Origin: Daphnia carinata
Lineage: Eukaryota > Arthropoda > Branchiopoda > Diplostraca > Daphniidae
Assembly: GCF_022539665.2 (NCBI RefSeq)
Contig: NC_081331.1
Coordinates: 5,304,501-5,368,500 of the forward strand
Direction: 5' to 3'
Length of the DNA stretch: 64,000 nucleotides
In this document: piece by piece, positions 24,060-33,804 of the stretch
Layout: every line of letters starts with the position of its first letter
Position numbering within the stretch: the first letter of the stretch is position 1
Notes under the pieces: model-generated
The model's database searches: none
What the model was told of the DNA's origin: nothing
What the model saw: the letters and a program-made list of their open reading frames with translations, nothing else
Position numbers and translations under genes: made by a program

Positions 24060-24780
24060 TTTTGCCCGTGCAAGACCTGGGGATAGCGCATTTTAACGCT
24101 TCTTTTTCTTAATTTTAGTCGGTCAATCGTTAATTTGAGCCTAATTTATTCGTTATTTTGCCGTCTAATTTTAATTCTTTTTTCATATTAAAACACTCCC
24201 TATTTTTGCCCGCAAACCCTCTCACTTTATTTATTTACTAGTAACGTTGAGCCCGTCCACGGCCGGGGGATAGTTGGCGCTAGCGTATTTTTACGCTATT
24301 TTTAAGAAAATTGACCCATGCCTATTTTTTGCCCGTCTACTCTTAATTCTATTCATCAATCAAGAGTTCCCCTTTCATCCCCGCCGACCCACTCATTGTT
24401 TCTGCCGGCCATCCCCTCACTTTCTCTGCCCAACCACACTTTACCCGTCGACCCCCTCTCTGCCCGTCAACCCACACTCTGCCCGTCAACTCCCATTCTG
24501 CCCCCAAAAATGCCTACTGGGGGAACATCTACCTTTTTTTTGCATTTGCCCACCCTTTCGTCACAGTCTCGGCCCGTCAAAACCCCCGCTATAGTTGTCC
24601 GTCCATCCATTTTTTGCTTCTGCCCGCTAAGAAGCCCGCTGTTATTGCCCGTAGACCCTCTCTATGCCCGTCAGCCCCCGTTCTGCCCGTCGGCCCCCTC
24701 GCTGCCCGTCGACCCACTCATCTGCCCGTCGGCCCACGCGCTGCCTGTCGACCCACTCGCTTCCCGTGACGTGACTCGTG
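24060..24780. repeat. CCCGTC-rich degenerate minisatellite
   Basis: Two related blocks start this region (GGGGATAGCGC near 24080 and GGGGGATAGTTGGCGC near 24267). They are followed by dozens of CTGCCCGTC(G/A)ACCC-like units of about 14-16 bp up to 24770. The strand is strongly C over G. Pro/Leu-rich open frames here are a by-product of composition. Confidence 0.75.
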
Positions 24781-25065
24781 ATGTGACAGACACAGGCTCC
24801 TCCTCTTCAAAGACATCATGTGTCGCCATCTAGGTAAAATCCAGTTCAGTCAGATTCAAACAAAAAACAAGCTTAACTTTGTCTTTACTTATTTTCTCAG
24901 AAATCTGGATTGCTATAAAAACCCATGATTTTGAATCGAAATTCAACGATGATGTCGGAAAACCAGTGCGTTTTTAGTTGCGTTTTTTTCGGAACGAATA
25001 TCGTTTGGCCTTTCGAAAATCGATTAAAGGATCCGATAAGCAAGAACCCATTTGGCGTAGTCAAT

Positions 25066-25082
25066 GGGGGGGGGGGGGGGGG
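25066..25082. repeat. Poly-G homopolymer
   Basis: A run of about 17 G just upstream of the inverted duplication. Such tracts are error-prone in assembly. Confidence 0.9.
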
Positions 25083-25251
25083 TGTAAAACGGATTGCCAT
25101 AGTTTGCATCAAACTTACCCATTCGGCAACCCAAGTGTGCATATGTTTTTCTTTGATAATTATTTTATTTTGCTACTATGCTTGGTAAACTGCAATTATG
25201 CCCAATATTTTTACCTTTGCATTTTAGGTCTTCTCTTCTATGTCACTAAGT

Positions 25252-26425
25252 ACTATAGGGAAGGGAATAACTGAAGTTGATTGAGATCTATTCTGATTCT
25301 CCTGATATCCATCTCAACAGGTTTTTATTTGCTTTTCAACATCCATTTCATAGTGGGACGTGTGGCTTTGATTAATATTGCCATAAAGTCTGCCGAAAAT
25401 GGGTGTGGTACGGAAACCCAGAAACGGCATGAGCTCAACATCAAACATGGATTAGGTACTTTTTGGTTTTTTGTCTATCGAAAAAGTATTTTTAATGCTA
25501 TTGTTTTACATTCACAGAATTTTAGCGGGGGATCAAGTCAAGTCTGGAAGTGTTACAGGATGGAAGAGTGAGCCTACAGTTGAAAAAACACTGAGAGTGC
25601 ATTGCCGTTAAGGTATGAGGTAAAGTAATAGAGTATGCAAATTGTCTAATGAGAAGTACCATCTTGTGTGAATGAATCCTGTATAACAGCAATCCTTTAT
25701 AGTTCTGTCACAGCTAGAAGCCTCAAATAATTCTGCTTCTCTTGCTAAAGAACAACTTGTCCTTAACGTTCAGAGTGTTGGTGAAGCTGGGTACATAAAT
25801 GGCCCTAAAGATGTTTCACTTCGCTGGCATTGCAGCGATGAACATCATACATGGACTCTTTAGGTATGAAAGAAATTTTCTTGAAAAATTTTTGAATTTA
25901 TGACGAAGCATTTCTCCTCCTTTTTGCCAACCATGTCTAATCTACAAAAAAAAATTTATCCAATAGGAAAGGATTTTCAGCATACTGGGAACACAGCTAT
26001 CAACAATGCAACATTCTACGGGTGCTATTTTATCATTCAAGAGCCTTATACAATGATTTTCATCTGCAATTTGTATGGCCTTTCCCAAGCTTCTGCCAGA
26101 AGTTGAATCTATGAGTCATGTAAGTCACATGAGCAACAATTGAGATGCTTAATGGTGTTTTGCTTTTCTCAGTATAGGTTGATAGTAACATTGGATCTGA
26201 AAAGATTCTTGGTTGGGGCAAGACACTGAATAAATTGCAATGATTGGATGGTTAACATGACATTTCTATACTTCATTCGGATTCCCGAGACGGTATTTTA
26301 TATTTAAAAAATTGAAGTGCATATCTGGGCTCCCTTCTTTCTGAGGCCCCGTTTCCCCTAAATTTCTAATAAGGCCGTAGGGGGTCATGCCCCTACTGTA
26401 CGGTATATATCAAAATAACATATAC
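25252..26425 (+). repeat. Left arm of a 1174-bp inverted duplication
   Basis: Every segment I compared is the exact inverse complement of 27260-28433 (coordinates sum to 53685). The arm carries copies of the last exons of the 16-kb coiled-coil gene (25383-25467 region, then 25527 onward) plus downstream repeat. Homology stops at 26425, where a hairpin element begins. Confidence 0.9.
25383..25615 (+). pseudogene. Fragment of the coiled-coil gene, left-arm copy
   Basis: AENGCGTETQKRHELNIKHG matches the fourth exon of the 16-kb gene. After an intron the frame reads DQVKSGSVTGWKSEPTVEKT. The first three exons are absent. It may be a gene fragment carried by the repeat, or, if the repeat is the source, part of its own frame. 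Confidence 0.6.
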
Positions 26426-26426
26426 C

Positions 26427-26573
26427 GCTAAACGCTCTCCCACAGAGCTATGGACCTTATGAAACTAATAGACAGATAAACATATAGTTGAGCAAGACTG
26501 CACAAACAGCGTAGACCACACACATCTGTCTATTGGTTTCATAAGGTCCATAGCCTGTGGGAGAGCGTTTAGC
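26427..26573. repeat. Hairpin (fold-back) element, arms of about 50 bp
   Basis: 26427-26477 and 26524-26573 are near-perfect inverted repeats (about two differences) around a 46-nt loop. The right arm with the next 40 nt has a tRNA-like A box (TAGCCTGTGGGAGAGCG) and a degenerate B box (GGTTGAAACC). It sits exactly where the left arm of the large inverted duplication ends. Confidence 0.8.
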
Positions 26574-26734
26574 TGCGATACCTGTTACCCTGGGTTGAAA
26601 CCTCGGTTGGTATAAAAAAATGAAGCAGAATTATTGTAGAAAAGAATATTGAAGCATTTCATTTCAATTTTATTCTAAGTGTAAATGTAAGTCCGTAAGT
26701 GTCAAGAAAAAAGTCAAATGACATCATATGAATC

Positions 26735-26805
26735 ATGGCTCATTGGTAGAGCATCGGCGTGGTATACCGAACATCCAGGGTTCGATTCCCCATTGAGACA
26801 AATTT
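26735..26805 (+). repeat. tRNA-like (SINE head) sequence
   Basis: TGGCTCATTGGTAGAGC matches a tRNA D arm/A box, and CAGGGTTCGATTCCCC is a perfect T arm/B box. The acceptor stem does not pair, so I call it tRNA-derived, not a functional tRNA gene. An A-rich tail follows. Confidence 0.6.
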
Positions 26806-26934
26806 GAAAGCTCAATCAAAAAAAATAAGGCTCTCAGGTATGTATCAATAACAAAGGATAATACATACGATGTGGCTACATGTGTAGAAAAAAAAAACGC
26901 GCAATAGGTATAAAATTAAAAACACAACTTTTGC

Positions 26935-27259
26935 TTTTTTTGTTTAAAAAAAATAAACTGCATTGACATTACTCTGCACATATAAATGATTTTGCAACTT
27001 TAAAAAGGCACAAGAGCCCTTTCAAAAGTTGCCGTCAACCCAGGCAAGGGGAGACACTGCCATGTTGACCCACCGGGGAGCTTACCCGGTGATTGGCTAA
27101 GAGAAGCCGGAAGAAGAGCTGAAGATTTGGAACATTTTATTACAGGAGCGATTAACCTTTAATTCGGATTTGTGGGTAGCCACGTCGCCCTCCGTGAACA
27201 CATCATCGGACTAAGCGGACCCCCACATCCCCTTTCCGGCCAGAGCCCTCCAAACCGCT
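26935..27259 (-). repeat. Continuation of the repeat family outside the inverted duplication
   Basis: On the minus strand this continues the right arm and matches about 17490-17830 of copy 1, including the CCCGGTG/CACCGGG hairpin. The right-hand copy is therefore the more complete one, and the left arm is the truncated one. Confidence 0.75.
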
Positions 27260-28433
27260 GTATATGTTATTTTGATATATACCGTACAGTAGGGGCATGA
27301 CCCCCTACGGCCTTATTAGAAATTTAGGGGAAACGGGGCCTCAGAAAGAAGGGAGCCCAGATATGCACTTCAATTTTTTAAATATAAAATACCGTCTCGG
27401 GAATCCGAATGAAGTATAGAAATGTCATGTTAACCATCCAATCATTGCAATTTATTCAGTGTCTTGCCCCAACCAAGAATCTTTTCAGATCCAATGTTAC
27501 TATCAACCTATACTGAGAAAAGCAAAACACCATTAAGCATCTCAATTGTTGCTCATGTGACTTACATGACTCATAGATTCAACTTCTGGCAGAAGCTTGG
27601 GAAAGGCCATACAAATTGCAGATGAAAATCATTGTATAAGGCTCTTGAATGATAAAATAGCACCCGTAGAATGTTGCATTGTTGATAGCTGTGTTCCCAG
27701 TATGCTGAAAATCCTTTCCTATTGGATAAATTTTTTTTTGTAGATTAGACATGGTTGGCAAAAAGGAGGAGAAATGCTTCGTCATAAATTCAAAAATTTT
27801 TCAAGAAAATTTCTTTCATACCTAAAGAGTCCATGTATGATGTTCATCGCTGCAATGCCAGCGAAGTGAAACATCTTTAGGGCCATTTATGTACCCAGCT
27901 TCACCAACACTCTGAACGTTAAGGACAAGTTGTTCTTTAGCAAGAGAAGCAGAATTATTTGAGGCTTCTAGCTGTGACAGAACTATAAAGGATTGCTGTT
28001 ATACAGGATTCATTCACACAAGATGGTACTTCTCATTAGACAATTTGCATACTCTATTACTTTACCTCATACCTTAACGGCAATGCACTCTCAGTGTTTT
28101 TTCAACTGTAGGCTCACTCTTCCATCCTGTAACACTTCCAGACTTGACTTGATCCCCCGCTAAAATTCTGTGAATGTAAAACAATAGCATTAAAAATACT
28201 TTTTCGATAGACAAAAAACCAAAAAGTACCTAATCCATGTTTGATGTTGAGCTCATGCCGTTTCTGGGTTTCCGTACCACACCCATTTTCGGCAGACTTT
28301 ATGGCAATATTAATCAAAGCCACACGTCCCACTATGAAATGGATGTTGAAAAGCAAATAAAAACCTGTTGAGATGGATATCAGGAGAATCAGAATAGATC
28401 TCAATCAACTTCAGTTATTCCCTTCCCTATAGT
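27260..28433 (-). repeat. Right arm of the 1174-bp inverted duplication, ending at the gap
   Basis: Inverse complement of 25252-26425. Its outer end coincides with the first N at 28434, so the true extent is unknown. It holds the minus-strand copy of the coiled-coil gene fragment (about 28070-28302). Confidence 0.9.
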
Positions 28434-28533
28434 NNNNNNNNNNNNNNNNNNNNNNNNNNNNNNNNNNNNNNNNNNNNNNNNNNNNNNNNNNNNNNNNNNN
28501 NNNNNNNNNNNNNNNNNNNNNNNNNNNNNNNNN
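28434..28533. other. Assembly gap of exactly 100 N
   Basis: Exactly 100 N, the usual placeholder for unknown size. It separates the inverted duplication from WDR11 coding sequence. Confidence 0.98.
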
Positions 28534-31500
28534 ATTAACAACGGGAATGAAATTCGTTCTCGTGCATCTTCCGCTAAGGACGAGCTGCACTGATTTAATG
28601 ATATGTCAAAGACCCTTATGGAACCGTCAGAGCACGCTAATAGTGGTCTGTCGGAGGCCGACCATTCTGCATCCAAAATAGAAAGATAATCTCGAAAAGG
28701 GGAATTTTTCCATTGTCCCAACCGCTCGCTTTCTGTATGACAAAATATATTTTTTTTGCAACCACTCAACGTTGAATATCAAAACAAATTCTCGTTACCT
28801 TTCACATCCCAGATATCAAGACCTTCCATATGAAGTACGAGTAGCTTCATATTATTCTTCCCTGGAGCAAACCTTAATTTCCGAATGGGACTCTTGGAGT
28901 GGGGCAAGGGACGGAAGTGGCGTGTTCTCCATTCCCAAATGGCGACGCCACCTTCTGCGTCGCCAAGAGCCATCCACTCGCTTTTCCATGCCATTGAGAC
29001 GATCCCGTTCAAAGTGTTCTAATAAACACAATTCATAAGCAATTATTGATTTGACAGCAAAACATTAAAGAATTACCGGCGGCGACAGTCGTGCACCGTC
29101 TTTGACCACACTTCCATCGACAGTCAAGTGGTAAAGATTTCCATCCGGATCAGCGAACACAAAAAACTCCTTTACGCTCATACCCGTCAACAAGGTGACA
29201 CCTATCAAAGTAAAGATTATGGCACTAAAACAATTTACTCAAATAGACGAGGACGCTTTACTTGAATCTGAATCTTCGGCTAGAGATTTCTTTACATGTC
29301 GCTGAAGATGGGAAGGTAGCCACTCTAGACTAGTGATGGTAGGAAAACGTTTCGGGAGTGTGCGGATAAGAGTCAAATGACGCAAATCCCACAGCTCAGG
29401 TGGCGCTTCCTTAAAGACTACCATAAAGTATTGCTTTAACGGCGAAACGCGCACGAGCTCTATTGGCGATTCTTCTCCTCGATCGGCTCGAATTGACACT
29501 ACCCTTCCCGTTTGAACGTTTGTCAAGAGGATTTCGTTACGCACCCATCCACCAATTGCAGCCGGAGGAGACTGTGCGTGGCTAAGAAATTCATCCATTT
29601 GAATCCATTCGATGCCTAAGAAAGAGAAACCAAAGACTGAAATAAAAAACACAAAATATTAAAATGGCATCGTTTTACCTTTAACAGCGTAGTTATGCAC
29701 AGCAAGTTCCTTTTTGATCAGGCCAGATGATACATCACAAACTTGAATGGTTCCATTTGCGCAACCGATTGCTGCCAGTGGTTGGTAGTATTGCCAATTT
29801 TTAACAGTGAGTGGTGGACACATTTTCATAACGAACTGATTGGAAGAGGGTACGTAGCCAGATAATGATGTCAGCAATCCTGAGAGACAGAATTTGAGTG
29901 AAAGTTTGCTATCACAGTTGGTCCACAGGGGAGGCATGATTTCGGCTAGACATCCCTGCTGTTTCATAACGTTTGAACTAGTAAGATAATAGAAGTAAAT
30001 TAGGCGTTAATACTGAATATGACAGATGATCACACCTCAAGTCGTAGAAGTAAAGCCTTCCGTCAGAAAGCAGGAGAACTGTACGGGATTCTAGAAGAGG
30101 ATGCAAAGCAGCCCCAAGGATTTTGTTGTTTTTGGTTAACCTAATACTGTCTGTCTGTGATCGTTGTTCGTAATGTAACTCAACATCTAATTCTGGTGTG
30201 TTCCACGGAGAATGGGATGGGGTCGTAGTTTCCATTGATTGCATGATTCCTTTTCTGATTCGGCCACTCAACGAGCCAGACTCGTGGACACAAATCAATA
30301 CATCCCTTTGACGACATAGTATCAGTTGTTGTAGTGGAGAATAGCTTCGGTCCGTTGACAGCAAAACCGCGACTGTATGGTGGATGCGTAGGTCTACCAG
30401 AAGGATTTCCCTGGCATAGACCAAGCAAATTATGTGGCGTAAACAACGATGGAAGCTAAGCTGAAGGCATTCATTAAGTGAAGTCATGCCCTGCTCTTCT
30501 GGGCGGGGGGCAGATTCGCCAACAATGATGTCTCGCATCAATTTACGAAGCCGATCACGAGAGCGATCGGAAGAGCTGGTTGGGAATGAAACACTTGGAG
30601 TACCAGGTGTTGTGGCAGCTTTTGGAGACGAAATATAGAACTTCCGACCATTGCTGGAGGAGGCTTTATATAACGAAAAATCTTCCACGAAAAGGATGCA
30701 ATCAGGACATAGAACTGCAGCGTAAACATCGGAGAGTAATTAGTTAGATTGGATTTTCTAATTAGACACCTCGGTTCGGAAATTACATGCCAGTCGTGTA
30801 GAATCAAATGGATCTAAATCTATTGCAAGAATATTTTCAGTATATGTTTTTTTCCATAATTTATTTCCTGTTGTGACATCCCAGACCACAAATGAATAAG
30901 GAGGGTGTATAACCATCAGATACTTTTCACTTTGGTCAAAGTGTTTGGACCACATCATATCTAAAGATGAAGACGAACAGTTACATTAACTAGAGCATGG
31001 TAACACTGAAAAGACCATTACCTTGTATGGGTCTATTCCCATCACTTAAAATGTGTAATGCCACACCAGTTATCACATCCCAAATGATTATCAGACCTGA
31101 AGTATCAGCAGATGCAAGAAGTATAGGTTGATATGTCGATTTCTGGGTTGACGCACCCGACATTGTGGCTCCTGACATTATTCGTCCAGGCCATTTTACC
31201 TTTTTTAAAACCACAAGGCTAACAAGAAATGGATTTTCAACTGAATGAAACAATGAGCATCAAACCTTGACTATAGCTGCTTTATGTTTATCTAGTGTTT
31301 GAACCACTTGTAACACAACAGTATCAACTACCACAACTGTGTAATTCGAGCCATAGGCTAGAAGACTGGTAGAACTCCTGTGAAATCAAATTTTTATTGG
31401 GAAGATATTTTTTGATTTTACTTCATATTATAGAAAAAGACATATAATTACCAATCTAGTGCCCCCTTGTTTTTTATGCAACAGGCGGCCGTCAAGCTTC

Positions 31501-31549
31501 GAGGCAATATCCGAGGATAGTTCGCCTCCTTCTGGGTGGTTTCCTCCAT
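28534..31549 (-). CDS. WDR11: WD repeat-containing protein 11, 5' two-thirds, cut by the gap
   Basis: WDR11 is a double beta-propeller protein that works with FAM91A1 and C17orf75 in capture of endosome-derived vesicles at the trans-Golgi, and has been linked to Hedgehog signalling. Exons (minus): 31549-31452, 31377-31266, 31199-31022, 30960-30787, 30714-30036, 29977-29679, 29615-29262, 29201-29077, 29018-28799, 28732-28534. The phases agree and give 812 residues before the gap; the human protein has about 1,224, so roughly a third is missing. Family segments include DWSSTSLLAYG, LDKHKAAIVKVKW, KLWKKTYTENIL, DFSLYKASSS, MCPPLTVKNW and KSPIRKLRFAPGK. The donor GTAATT at 30786 fits the family alignment better than the downstream GTGTCT. 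The start ATG lies in GAAAAATGG context. Confidence 0.93.
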
Positions 31550-31896
31550 TTTTCAAAAAATATTTCGCAACCCTATAGCTTGCTAAGCATAATTAATATT
31601 CCTTAATAATGTAGGGGATTTTTATTTGGCAAGGGATGAATTAGAACTTATGAAACCGGGGGTGTGACCACTTATATCCCTACACACTTAAGAGAACAAA
31701 AATGTATTGTCTAACACCAATGGGAGCAATTCAGTGGTAGTACTTGCACAACATGTGTCGTCTGAAAGAGCAGACTACATATCTGTTCTGCCTTGTTCTG
31801 TTTGTTTTTAAATTTGATTTTTCGACTAGCTTGCCTACCTACTAACCTGTTAGCAGCACTACTGTACGCCCCGTTAGAAAACAAACCCCACAGTAA
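31550..31896. other. WDR11 upstream region
   Basis: It probably contains the WDR11 promoter. A TTCAGTGGTAGTAC stretch near 31730-31743 resembles a tRNA A box, but no matching B box follows. No coding sequence is seen. Confidence 0.4.
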
Positions 31897-32586
31897 GGAA
31901 AACAAAAACTTATTGGTATCGAAGAGGGTCACATAGCCCGATGATAAGCTGCCTGCATCCATGAACCGTCTTTCAGGCCATGGGGAGAACTTACGAACAA
32001 CCTACGGGTTACGATCACCTCTTCTCTACCTCAGTTTGTGGGTCGATCTTCAACATGTAGTGAACGGTACTACAGATCGATATGAAACGTCTGTATACGT
32101 GTAATGTCTATGTATGTAGGTGTATGTGTGTTTTTTTTAGTGTAGTGCCATTTTTAGCCCCTTTATAGTAGGCATGGCTCTTCTTTCTTCTTATTTCTTT
32201 TTTCATTTGGTGATGAAGATGTGGAATCTTGCATTATCCGATGATGTGAAGAATCTTGCGAATCCGATGTGATGTATCTTGCGAATTGAGACCTTGAGAT
32301 GAATCTTCAATGATGAGGGAGAGGGTGGTGGGAGGAGAGCATGGAGGGAGGAGAGGAGGGAATGGAGGGCTTGGAAATTGGAGGTGGCGGGATTTGAACC
32401 CGGGACGACAGAATACGAAGGTGATAACCATTGTGCCAGGACCGCACATTCCAACCAAATTTTGCTTTGGGTGTCACCCATTCAAATAGGCAGCTTATGT
32501 ACTAGGCAACCATAAATGAAGTATAGCGCTGTGGTATCGTTCACGGCTGCCATCCTAATTTTGCGGGGTCGAATCTGTGTTGTTAC
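31897..32586. repeat. Composite repeat, copy B, with twin tRNA-like sequences
   Basis: Second copy of the 23.4-24.0 kb element in the same orientation. The minus-strand tRNA-like sequence is at 32384-32448 (A box TGGCACAATGGTTA, B box GGTTCAAATCC) and the plus-strand one at 32521-32580 (B-box-like GGGTCGAATCT). Spacer TTTTGCTTTGGGTGTCACCC is shared exactly. It lies in the gap between WDR11 and mL43. Confidence 0.75.
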
Positions 32587-32918
32587 ATTACGTAATTTTT
32601 TTTTTGCCTTTGCGGTTTCCATAATTTTTCGTGAAACTTTTTTTTTATTTGGGTCAATTTGGTAAACGATAATATTTATTTTTTTAAACTGTTTTCATGC
32701 TTAGAGAAACTAAACATTATGAAAATATGCAACAATGCAAAGCAGAATAAACAATCGTCTGCGCACGGCAAAGAGGGTTAAAATATATCTCGTTGTGTTT
32801 GCCTCACTTTTTTTCAATTAAAGTTATATAATAAATATAAAGAAATAGAAATATTTTTGTAGGCATACCTGGAACTCTTAAAACAATTTAGCAGATTCAA
32901 AAATCAAGGTTAATTTCC

Positions 32919-33693
32919 ATGTCAAATTCACATCTGTTTTTACCATCAGGGTTCCTTCGAACCCCTTTACAAAATGGACTGGGACGTTATATTCCACAAC
33001 TTCAAAGGATTACGCTCAAATTTTGTAAAAATCATGGAGGAAGCCGTGGAGTCCGGTACATTAAGTGTGCTTTACATATTTCGAAAATCGAAACAACTTA
33101 CATGTTTTGTGCAATTTCAGAGACTTCATTGAATCTGATCTGATGGAGTTTGCAAAAACCAATCCTGGAACAGTTGTCTATTTGAAACCTAGAAGGCACC
33201 GTTCCCCTTGTATGGTTGCAGAATACTGTAAGGATCACTAATTTTTATTCCCTCCAATTTTTTGGAAATATCTGTAAAGATAGCAAAATGACTATTCTGC
33301 AACATTGCATTGATACAGTAAATGGAGAACGTGAATATTTGAGCTGCCATGAGTTCAACAGAGATGAAGTCCTTAAATGGCTCAGTTATATGTGTACTAG
33401 ATCAGGAACTCCTGTAATGAGATTCAGAAAGTATCAACACACTGATTACCCAACCATACAAGGAGTTTGGAATCCTTTCACCCATCAAGCACCAGAGATG
33501 AATTTAGCAGAATACCCTCATGTAAGGACAGAATGTATTATCTTATAAGTAAAAAATTGGTTATTGTTTACCCATTATCTTATAGGAAGTTCTGTCTAAG
33601 CCTATTGATCACGGGCCGACTGCAACTGAACAGTTGATCGAAATTTTCAAGAAAACACAAATAGAAGACCCGGCAAGTAAACCAACAAACTAG
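32919..33693 (+). CDS. mRpL43: Mitochondrial ribosomal protein L43 (mL43)
   Basis: Component of the mitochondrial large ribosomal subunit with the L51/S25/CI-B8 thioredoxin-like domain. Exons: 32919-33055, 33121-33227, 33319-33521, 33586-33693; phases close to 184 residues. Family segments: [20 protein letters not shown] at the N terminus, [19 protein letters not shown] across the first junction, [20 protein letters not shown], and [20 protein letters not shown]. The basic, hydrophobic N terminus suits mitochondrial import. The stop is 112 bp from the convergent NOC3L stop. Assignment is secure. Confidence 0.93.
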
Positions 33694-33747
33694 AACGTTA
33701 GGCAATAGCCAAGCCAATACAGTTTAGATAGAAATTTTTCAACAAGA

Positions 33748-33753
33748 TTTATT
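33748..33753 (-). terminator. Poly(A) signal AATAAA of NOC3L (minus strand)
   Basis: TTTATT on the plus strand reads AATAAA on the minus strand, 52 nt after the NOC3L stop. It lies between the two convergent stop codons, so the mL43 and NOC3L transcripts may overlap. Confidence 0.5.
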
Positions 33754-33804
33754 TTCATGGTAAAGATTTAAGATCAAATCAAAACCAGGCAAAATTTGCT
33801 GTAA

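Noticed and set aside
24274-24833. Pro-rich 106- and 171-codon frames
   Set aside because: By-product of the CCCGTC array; units are degenerate between frames.
26735-26805. Functional tRNA gene
   Set aside because: A and B boxes are good, but the acceptor stem does not pair; treated as a tRNA-derived repeat.
28401-28433. Continuation of the WDR11 frame across the N gap
   Set aside because: The gap is a placeholder, so the frame after it belongs to repeat sequence and is meaningless.
30761-30786. WDR11 donor GTGTCT at 30769
   Set aside because: It gives the wrong phase for the next exon; GTAATT at 30786 gives the right phase and a gap-free family alignment.
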